Shown: piece by piece, positions 1 to 8,428 of the stretch
How positions within the stretch are numbered: the stretch's first letter is position 1
Layout of the letters: each line of letters starts with the position of its first letter
From: Maratus speciosus
Lineage: Eukaryota; Arthropoda; Arachnida; Araneae; Salticidae
DNA: 64,000 bases
NCBI GenBank assembly: GCA_963932465.1
Contig: OZ010795.1
Coordinates: 524,153,451 to 524,217,450 of the forward strand
Reading direction: 5' to 3'
Notes under the pieces: model-generated
Databases searched by the model: none
What the model was told of the DNA's origin: nothing
Seen by the model: only the letters and a program-made list of their open reading frames with translations
Made by a program: the position numbers and the translations under genes

Positions 1-11
1 ATGCACGAAAC

Positions 12-25
12 TCGCTGTGCAGCGA
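12..25. repeat. Second dyad, in sub-repeat S1
   Basis: TCGCTG and CAGCGA form a 6-bp inverted repeat separated by TG. It recurs in most units at the start of S1. The spacer may be TT (TCGCTGTTCAGCGA) with both arms kept. Many HOR positions carry a one-arm change instead: TCTCTG, TCACTG, CAGTGA, CAGCTA or TAGCGA. Each unit therefore carries two dyads, one in S1 and one in the tail, roughly 60-95 bp apart depending on unit class. Its role is unknown. Confidence 0.75.
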
Positions 26-72
26 TCTCTAAGTAGCACGAAACTCGACGATGCAGCGATCAGTAACGCACG

Positions 73-93
73 TATGAGCGCTGCGCGCTCATA
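73..93. repeat. Tail hairpin, loop TGC (standard form)
   Basis: Perfect 9-bp inverted repeat: arms TATGAGCGC and GCGCTCATA around the 3-bp loop TGC. It occurs at the same place in nearly every unit. In the 34 units I parsed at 45503-50324, 11 have this perfect form, 3 the perfect flipped form (loop GCA) and 1 the perfect TTC form. Others have 8-bp stems or internal mismatches, and one has lost the left arm. Mismatched versions include right arms GCACTCATA, GGGCTCATA and GCGCTGATA, and left arms TATGAGGGC and TATGAGGTC. As single-stranded DNA or RNA it could fold into a short stem-loop; that it does so in the cell is not shown. Confidence 0.9.
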
Positions 94-98
94 AACCG

Positions 99-105
99 AA
101 AAAAA
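99..105 (+). repeat. Unit A-tract (example)
   Basis: Seven A after CCG. The same tract is in every unit, at lengths from four (interrupted form GAAAAGAAC) to about twelve (near 20017), sometimes broken as AAAAAACAAAC (near 24307, 44777, 49598, 55013 and 60690). It accounts for most of the length differences within each unit class. Slippage or long-read homopolymer error could both contribute. Confidence 0.85.
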
Positions 106-261
106 CATCACTGGACGCACGAAACTCTCTGTGCAGCGATCTCTAAAATGCACGAAACTCGTCGATGCCGCAATCTCTAAAATGCAGGAAACTCGTCGAT
201 CCTGCGATCAGTAACGCACGTATGAGCGCTGCGCACTCATAAACCGAAAAAACATCACTGG

Positions 262-362
262 ATGCACGAAACTCACTGTTCAGCGATCTCTAAAATGCAC
301 GAAACTCGTCGATGCCGCGATCTCTAAAATGCAGGAAACTCGTCGATGCTGCGATCAGTAAC
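262..362 (+). repeat. 34-bp sub-repeats S1, S2, S3 inside a unit
   Basis: S1 at 262-295, S2 at 296-329 and S3 at 330-362 align with each other over the shared GAAACTCG and GCGATC blocks. This indicates that the unit grew by duplication of a roughly 34-bp element. S1 is diagnosed by CTGTGCAGCGATC and its variants, S2 by TCGATGCCGCGATC, and S3 by the CAG after GCGAT. The loss or gain of one sub-repeat separates the two unit classes. Confidence 0.88.
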
Positions 363-410
363 GCACGTATGAGGGCTGCGCGCTCATAAACCGAAAAAAA
401 ACATCACTGG
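262..410 (+). repeat. Exemplar long unit (148-bp class)
   Basis: A 149-bp unit showing the full plan. Three related sub-repeats of 33-34 bp (S1 262-295, S2 296-329, S3 330-362) share the frame TGCASGAAACTCG, then a variable middle, then GCGATC. The tail (363-410) contains the inverted repeat, CCG, eight A and CATCACTGG. S1 and S2 end in CTCTAAAA, while S3 ends in CAGTAAC and leads into the tail. Length in this class varies mostly through the A-tract. The class is close to the 147 bp of a nucleosome core, which may or may not matter. Confidence 0.93.
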
Positions 411-958
411 ACGCACGAAACTCGCTGTGTAGCGATCTCTAAAATGCACGAAACTCGTCGATGACGCGATCACTAAAATGCAGGAAACTCGTCGATACAG
501 CGATCAGTAACGCACGTATGAGGTCTGCGCGCTCATAAACCTGAAAAAAAAAACATCAATGGACCCACGAAACTCTCTGTGCAGCGATCTCTAAAATGAA
601 CGAAACTCGTCTATGCCGCAATCTTTAAAATGCAGGAAACTCGTCGATCCTGCGATCAGTAACGCACGTATGAGCGCTGCGCGCTCATAAACCGAAAAAA
701 ACATCACTGGGTGCACGAAATTCGCCTTTCAGCGATCTCTAAAATGCACGAAACTCGTCGATGCCGCGATCTCTAAAATGCAGGAAACTCGTCGATGTTG
801 CGATCTGTACCGCACGTATGAGAGCTGCGCGCTGATAAACCGAAAAAAAACATCACCGGATGCACGAAACTCGCTGTGCAGCGATCTCTAAGATGCAGGA
901 AACTCGTCGATGCCGCGATCTCTAAAATGCAGGAAACTCGTCGATTCTGCGATCAGTA

Positions 959-966
959 ACGTACGT
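959..966. repeat. ACGTACGT palindrome beside flipped hairpin
   Basis: Eight-base perfect palindrome ending on the first base of the flipped hairpin. Standard tails have ACGCACGT here, so a single C-to-T change creates the palindrome. It tracks with the GCA-loop hairpin and the AGCCGAAAAG flank. A related AAGTACGT marks units carrying CCATGCTACGATCAG. Confidence 0.75.
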
Positions 967-986
967 ATGAGCGCGCAGCGCTCATA
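966..986. repeat. Tail hairpin, flipped form with loop GCA
   Basis: Same arms as the standard form, but the loop reads GCA, so the 21-bp element is the exact reverse complement of the form at 73-93. It is usually preceded by the palindrome ACGTACGT and followed by AGCCGAAAAGAACATC, so it marks a distinct tail haplotype. Further examples lie near 1792, 2052, 3731, 5706, 16757 and 47743. A rarer copy has the flipped loop with the ordinary ATAAACCG flank, for example near 3291 and 8947. Confidence 0.9.
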
Positions 987-3257
987 AGCCGAAAAGAACA
1001 TCACTGGATGCACGAAACTCGCTGTTCAGCGATCTCTAAGAAGCACGAAACTCGTCGATGCAGCGATCAGCAACGCAAGTATGAGCGCTTCGGGCTAATA
1101 AACCGAAAAAAACATCACTGGACGCACGAAACTCGCTGTGCAGCGATCTCTAAAATGCACGAAACTCGTCGATGCCGCAATCTCTAAAATGCAGGAAACT
1201 CGTCGATGCTGCGATCAGTAATGCACGTATGAGCGCTGCGGGCTAATAAACCGAAAAAAACTTTACTGGATGTACGAAACTCGCCTTTCAGCGATATCTA
1301 AAATGCACGAAACTCGTCGATGCCGCGATCTCTAAAATGTAGGAAACTCGTCGATCCTGCGATCAGTTACGCACGTATGAGCGCTGCGCGCTCATAAAAC
1401 GAAGAAAAACATCACTGGATGCACGAAACTCGCTGTTCAGCGATCTCTAAGAAGCACAAAACTCGTCGATGCGGCGATCAGTAACGCACGTATGAGCGCT
1501 GCGGGCTCATAAACCGAAAAAACATCACTGGACGCACGAAACTCTCTGTGCAGCGATCTCTAAAATGCACGAAACTCGTCGATGCCGCGATCTCTAAAAT
1601 GCAGGAAACTCGTCGATGTTGCGATCTGTACCGCACGTATGAGCGCTGCGCGCTGATAAACCGAAAAAAAACATCACCGGATGCACGAAACTCTCTGTGC
1701 AGCGATCTCTAAAATGCACGAAACTCGTCTATGCCGCAATCTTTAAAATGCAGGAAACTCGTCGATCCTGCGATCAGTAACGTACGTATGAGCGCGCAGC
1801 GCTCATAAGCCGAAAAGAACATCACTGGATGCACGAAACTCGCTGTGCAGCGATCTCTAAGAAGCACAAAACTCGTCGATGTTGCGACCTGTACCGCACG
1901 TATGAGCGCTGCGCGCTGATAAACCGAAAAAAAACATCACCGGATGCACAAAACTCGCTGTGCAGCGATCTCTAAGATGCACGAAACTCGTCGATGCCGC
2001 GATCTCTAAAATGCATGAAACTCGTCGATGCTGCGATCAGTAACGTACGTATGAGCGCGCAGCGCTCATAAGCCGAAAAGAACATCACTGGATGCACGAA
2101 ACTCGCTGTGCAGCGATCTCTAAGATGCACGAAACTCGTCGATGCAGCGATCAGTAACGCACGTATGAGCGCTGCGCGCTCATAAACCGAAAAAACATCA
2201 CTGGATGCACGAAACTCACTGTTCAGCGATCTCTAAAATGCACGAAACTCGTCGATGCCGCGATCTCTAAAATGCAGGAAACTCGTCGATGCTGCGATCA
2301 GTAACGCACGTATGAGGGCTGCGCGCTCATAAACCGAAAAAAACATCACTGGATGTACGAAACTCGCCTTTCAGCGATCTCTAAAATGCACGAAACTCGT
2401 CGATGCCGCGATCTCTAAAATGCAGGAAACTCGTCGATCCTGCGATCAGTAACGCACGTATGAGCGCTGCGCGCTCATAAAAAGAAGAAAAACATCACTG
2501 GATGCACGAAACTCGCTGTGCAGCTATCTCTAAGATGCACGAAACTCGTCGATGTCGCGATCTCTAAAATGCAGAAACTCGTCGATGCTGCGATCTGTAA
2601 CGCACCAATGAGCGCTGCGCGCTCATAAACCGAAAAAAAAAATCACTGGATGCACGAAACTCGCTGTACAGTGATCTCTAAGATGCAGGAAACTCGTCGA
2701 TGCCGCGATCTCTAAAATGCAGGAAACTCGTCCATGCTACGATCAGTAAAGTACGTATGAGCGCTGCGCACTCATAAACCGAAAAAAACATCACTGGACG
2801 CACGAAACTCGCTGTGCAGCGATCTCTAAAATGCACGAAACTCGTCGATGCCGCAATCTCTAAAATGCAGAAAACTCGTCGATGCTGCGATCAGTAACGC
2901 ATGTATGAGCGCTGCGCGCTCATAAACCGAAAAAAAACATAACTGGATGCACGAAACTTGCTGTTCAGCGATCTCTAAGAAGCACAAAACTCGTCGATGC
3001 AGCGATCAGTAACGCACGTATGAGCGCTGCGGGCTCATAAACCGAAAAAAAACATCACTGGACGCACGAAACTCGCTGTGTAGCGATCTCTAAAATGCAC
3101 GAAACTCGTCGATGCCGCGATCACTAAAATGCAGGAAACTCGTCGATACAGCAATCAGTAACGCACGTATGAGGTCTGCGCGCTCATAAACCTGAAAAAA
3201 AAACATCAATGGACCCACGAAACTCTCTGTGCAGCGATCTCTAAAATGCACGAAACT

Positions 3258-6200
3258 CGTCGATCCTGCGATCAGTAACGCACGTATGAGCGCGCAGCGC
3301 TCATAAACCGAAAAAAACATCACTGAATGCACGAAACTCGCCTTTCAGCGATCTCTAAAATGCACGAAACTCGTCGATGCCGCGATCTCTAAAATGCAGG
3401 AAACTCGTCGATGTTGCGATCTGTACCGCACGTATGAGCGCTGCGCGCTGATAAACCGAAAAAAAACATCACCGGATGCACGAAACTCGCTGTGCAGCGA
3501 TCTCTAAGATCCTTAAACTCGTCGATGCCGCGATCTCTAAAATGCAGGAAACTCGTCGATCCTGCGATCAGTAACGCACGTATGAGCGCTGCGCGCTGAT
3601 AAACCGAAAAAAACATCACTGGACGCACGAAACTCTCTGTGCAGCGATCTCTAAAATGCACGAAACTCGTCTATGCCGCAATCTTTAAAATGCAGGAAAC
3701 TCGTCGATCCTGCGATCAGTAACGTACGTATGAGCGCGCAGCGCTCATAAGCCGAAAAGAACATCACTGGATGCACGAAACTCGCTGTGCAGCGATCTCT
3801 AAGAAGCACAAAACTCGTCGATGTTGCGATCTGTACCGCACGTATGAGCGCTGCGCGCTGATAAACCGAAAAAAAAACATCACCGGATGCACGAAACTCG
3901 CTGTGCAGCGATCTCTAAGATGCACGAAACTCGTCGATGCCGCGATCTCTAAAATGCATGAAACTCGTCGATGCTGCGATCAGTAACGTACGTATGAGCG
4001 CGCAGCGCTCATAAGCCGAAAAGAACATCACTGGATGCACGAAACTCGCTGTGCAGCGATCTCTAAGATGCACGAAACTCGTCGATGCAGCGATCAGTAA
4101 CGCACGTATGAGCGCTGCGCGCTCATAAACCCAAAAAAACATCACTGGACGCACGAAACTCTCTGTGCAGCGATCTCTAAAATGCTCGAAACTCGTCGAT
4201 GCCGCAATCTCTAAAATGCAGGAAACTCGTCGATCCTGCGATCAGTAACGCACGTATGAGCGCTGCGCGCTCATAAACCGAAAAAACATCACTGGATGCA
4301 CGAAACTCACTGTTCAGCGATCTCTAAAATGCACGAAACTCGTCGATGCCGCGATCTCTAAAATGCAGGAAACTCGTCGATGCTGCGATCAGTAACGCAC
4401 GTATGAGGGCTGCGCGCTCATAAACCGAAAAAAACATCACTGGATGTACGAAACTCGCCTTTCAGCGATCTCTAAAATGCACGAAACTCGTCGATGCCGC
4501 GATCTCTAAAATGCAGGAAACTCGTCGATCCTGCGATCAGTAACGCACGTATGAGCGCTGCGCGCTCATAAAAAGAAGAAAAACATCACTGGATGCACGA
4601 AACTCGCTGTGCAGCTATCTCTAAGATGCACGAAACTCGTCGATGTCGCGATCTCTAAAATGCAGAAACTCGTCGATGCTGCGATCTGTAACGCACGTAT
4701 AAGCGCTGCGCGCTCATAAACCGAAAAAAAAATTCACTGGATGCACGAAACTCGCTGTACAGTGATCTCTAAGATGCAGGAAACTCGTCGATGCCGCGAT
4801 CTCTAAAATGCAGGAAACTCGTCGATGCTGCGATCAGTAACGCATGTATGAGCGCTGCGCGCTCATAAACCGAAAAAAAACATAACTGGATGCACGAAAC
4901 TCGCTGTTCAGCGATCTCTAAGAAGCACAAAACTCGTCGATGCAGCGATCAGTAACGCACGTATGAGCGCTGCGGGCTCATAAACCGAAAAAACATCACT
5001 GGACGCACGAAACTCTCAGTGCAGCGATCTCTAAAATGCACGAAACTCGTCTATGCTGCCGCAATCTTTAAAATGCAGGAAACTCGTCGATCCTGCGATC
5101 AGTAACGCACGTATGAGCGCTTCGCGCTCATAAACCGAAAAAAACATCACTGGATGCACGAAACTCGCCTTTCAGCGATCTCTAAAATGCACGAAACTTG
5201 TCGATGCCGCGATCTCTAAGAAGCACAAAACTCGTCGATGCAGCGATCAGTAACGCACGTATGAGCGCTGCGGGCTCATAAACCGAAAAAACATCACTGG
5301 ATGCACGAAACTCGCTGTGCAGCTATCTCTAAGATGCACGAAACTCGTCGATGTCGCGATCTCTAAAATGCAGAAACTCGTCGATGCTGCGATCTGTAAC
5401 GCACGTATGAGCGCTGCGCGCTCATAAACCAAAAAAAAAACATCACTGGATGCACGAAACTCGCTGTGCAGCGATCTCTAAGATGCAGGAAACTCGTCGA
5501 TGCCGCGATCTCTAAAATGCAGGAAACTCGTCCATGCTACGATCAGTAAAGTACGTATGAGCGCTGCGCGCTCACAAACGAAAAAAACATCACTGGACGC
5601 ACGAAACTCGCTGTGCAGCGATCTCTAAAATGCAGGAAACTCGTCGATGTTTGCGATCTCTAAAATGCAGGAAACTCGTCGATGCTGCGATCAGTAACGT
5701 ACGTATGAGCGCGCAGCGCTCATAAGCCGAAAAGAACATCACTGGATGCACGAAACTCGCTGTGCAGCGATCTCTAAGTAGCACGAAACTCGTCGATGCA
5801 GCGATCAGTAACGCACGTATGAGCGCTGCGCGCTCATAAACCGAAAAAAACATCACTGGACGCACGAAACTCTCTGTGCAGCGATCTCTAAAATGCACGA
5901 AACTCGTCGATGCCGCAATCTCTAAAATGCAGGAAACTCGTCGATCCTGCGATCAGTAACGCACGTATGAGCGCTGCGCGCTGATAAACCGAAAAAAAAC
6001 ATCACCGGATGCACGAAACTCGCCTTTCAGCGATCTCTAAAATGCACGAAACTCGTCGATGCCGCGATCTCTAAAATGCAGGAAACTCGTCGATGTTGCG
6101 ATCTGTACCGCACGTATGAGAGCTGCGCGCTGATAAACCGAAAAAAAACATCACCGGATGCACGAAACTCGCTGTGCAGCGATCTCTAAGATGCAGGAAA

Positions 6201-8428
6201 CTCGTCGATGCCGCGATCTCTAAAATGCAGGAAACTCGTCGATTTGCGATCAGTAACGTACGTATGAGCGCGCAGCGCTCATAAGCCGAAAAGAACATCA
6301 CTGGATGCACGAAACTCGCTGTTCAGCGATCTCTAAGAAGCACGAAACTCGTCGATGCAGCGATCAGCAACGCAAGTATGAGCGCTTCGGGCTAATAAAC
6401 CGAAAAAAACATCACTGGACGCACGAAACTCGCTGTGCAGCGATCTCTAAAATGCACGAAACTCGTCGATGCCGCAATCTCTAAAATGCAGGAAACTCGT
6501 CGATGCTGCGATCAGTAATGCACGTATGAGCGCTGCGGGCTAATAAACCGAAAAAAACTTTACTGGATGTACGAAACTCGCCTTTCAGCGATATCTAAAA
6601 TGCACGAAACTCGTCGATGCCGCGATCTCTAAAATGTAGGAAACTCGTCGATCCTGCGATCAGTTACGCACGTATGAGCGCTGCGCGCTCATAAAACGAA
6701 GAAAAACATCACTGGATGCACGAAACTCGCTGTTCAGCGATCTCTAAGAAGCACAAAACTCGTCGATGCGGCGATCAGTAACGCACGTATGAGCGCTGCG
6801 GGCTCATAAACCGAAAAAACATCACTGGATGCACGAAACTCGCTGTGCAGCTATCTCTAAGATGCACGAAACTCGTCGATGTCGCGATCTCTAAAATGCA
6901 GAAACTCGTCGATGCTGCGATCTGTAACGCACGTATGAGCGCTGCGCGCTCATAAACCAAAAAAAAACATCACTGGATGCACGAAACTCGCTGTGCAGCG
7001 ATCTCTAAGATGCAGGAAACTCGTCGATGCCGCGATCTCTAAAATGCAGGAAACTCGTCCATGCTACGATCAGTAAAGTACGTATGAGCGCTGCGCGCTC
7101 ACAAACGAAAAAAACATCACTGGACGCACGAAACTCGCTGTGCAGCGATCTCTAAAATGCAGGAAACTCGTCGATGTTCGCGATCTCTAAAATGCAGGAA
7201 ACTCGTCGATGCTGCGATCAGTAACGTACGTATGAGCGCGCAGCGCTCATAAGCCGAAAAGAACATCACTGGATGCACGAAACTCGCTGTGCAGCGATCT
7301 CTAAGTAGCACGAAACTCGTCGATGCAGCGATCAGTAACGCACGTATGAGCGCTGCGCGCTCATAAACCGAAAAAAACATCACTGGACGCACGAAACTCT
7401 CTGTGCAGCGATCTCTAAAATGCACGAAACTCGTCGATGCCGCAATCTCTAAAATGCAGGAAACTCGTCGATCCTGCGATCAGTAACGCACGTATGAGCG
7501 CTGCGCACTCATAAACCGAAAAAACATCACTGGATGCACGAAACTCACTGTTCAGCGATCTCTAAAATGCACGAAACTCGTCGATGCCGCGATCTCTAAA
7601 ATGCAGGAAACTCGTCGATGCTGCGATCAGTAACGCACGTATGAGGGCTGCGCGCTCATAAACCGAAAAAAAACATCACTGGACGCACGAAACTCGCTGT
7701 GTAGCGATCTCTAAAATGCACGAAACTCGTCGATGACGCGATCACTAAAATGCAGGAAACTCGTCGATACAGCGATCAGTAACGCACGTATGAGGTCTGC
7801 GCGCTCATAAACCTGAAAAAAAAACATCAATGGACCCACGAAACTCTCTGTGCAGCGATCTCTAAAATGAACGAAACTCGTCTATGCCGCAATCTTTAAA
7901 ATGCAGGAAACTCGTCGATCCTGCGATCAGTAACGCACGTATGAGCGCTGCGCGCTCATAAACCGAAAAAAACATCACTGGGTGCACGAAACTCGCCTTT
8001 CAGCGATCTCTAAAATGCACGAAACTCGTCGATGCCGCGATCTCTAAAATGCAGGAAACTCGTCGATGTTGCGATCTGTACCGCACGTATGAGAGCTGCG
8101 CGCTGATAAACCGAAAAAAAACATCACCGGATGCACGAAACTCGCTGTGCAGCGATCTCTAAGATGCAGGAAACTCGTCGATGCCGCGATCTCTAAAATG
8201 CAGGAAACTCGTCGATTCTGCGATCAGTAACGTACGTATGAGCGCGCAGCGCTCATAAGCCGAAAAGAACATCACTGGATGCACGAAACTCGCTGTTCAG
8301 CGATCTCTAAGAAGCACGAAACTCGTCGATGCAGCGATCAGCAACGCAAGTATGAGCGCTTCGGGCTAATAAACCGAAAAAAACATCACTGGACGCACGA
8401 AACTCGCTGTGCAGCGATCTCTAAAATG
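3258..8428 (+). repeat. Left HOR block, with nested 1.53-kb repeat
   Basis: From about 3258 to 5985 the unit order matches about 8915 to 11640 at an offset of 5655-5658 bp, with one unit gained and one lost in between. Within the block, about 5243-5987 returns at about 6771-7514 (offset 1528 bp). The intervening 5990-6740 matches 690-1470. From 7273 onward it repeats the start of the window. Oddities: a sub-repeat reading AAGATCCTTAAACTCG near 3507 (also 9165 and 12734), and small indels near 5053, 5648 and 6243. Confidence 0.72.
5112..5132. repeat. Tail hairpin, loop TTC
   Basis: Arms TATGAGCGC and GCGCTCATA with the loop TTC. On the minus strand the loop is GAA and the core reads GCGAAGC, a sequence known from DNA biophysics as an unusually stable mini-hairpin. 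This form recurs once per large HOR copy, in the unit with the S2 variant CTATGCCGCAATCTTTAAAA, for example near 33891, 35926 and 49281. A relative with the broken right arm GGGCTAATA is present near 1085, 6380 and 16050. Confidence 0.85.

Larger units (their letters stand above)
1..114 (+). repeat. Exemplar short unit (114-bp class)
   Basis: This unit is S1 (1-34) followed directly by an S3-like sub-repeat and the tail, so it is one 34-bp sub-repeat shorter than the long class (148 minus 34 equals 114). The S3 of short units usually starts AGCACRAAACTCG and has GCAGCGATCAG where long units have GCTGCGATCAG or CCTGCGATCAG; a second kind has GTTGCGATCTGTACC. Six of 34 units in the HOR copy near 45.5-50.3 kb are of this class. 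Because 114 is a multiple of three, these units carry a reading frame across without a shift, which explains the short peptide-like ORFs on both strands. Confidence 0.92.
1..3257 (+). repeat. Left mosaic block A
   Basis: Units 1 to about 1614 match 7273 to about 8885 in order and in variant type, at an offset of about 7272 bp. Most of the block also matches 14970 to about 18400, at an offset of 14969 rising to about 15117 where the copy here lacks one 148-bp unit (the GCTCGAAACTCG unit found near 17200). Point differences include TTCGCC at 720-725 where the other copies have CTCGCC. The block holds an A3 marker unit (GCACCAATGAGCG near 2600) shared with 17719, 30789, 41903, 46724, 52137 and 57815. 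Confidence 0.75.

Noticed and set aside
81..110. Rho-independent terminator: GC hairpin followed by A-tract
   Set aside because: A hairpin then a run of T is needed. On the minus strand the T-run comes before the hairpin, and on the plus strand the run is A. The placement is fixed by the satellite and there is no gene to terminate.
1..148. tRNA or other Pol III gene with internal boxes
   Set aside because: I could fit no A box and B box pair at proper spacing and no cloverleaf. The GC-rich hairpin is too short for tRNA arms.
1085..1100. AATAAA polyadenylation signal in CTAATAAACC variants
   Set aside because: It comes from one base change in the right hairpin arm, lies in a few unit types only, and has no coding sequence or other transcript signal near it.
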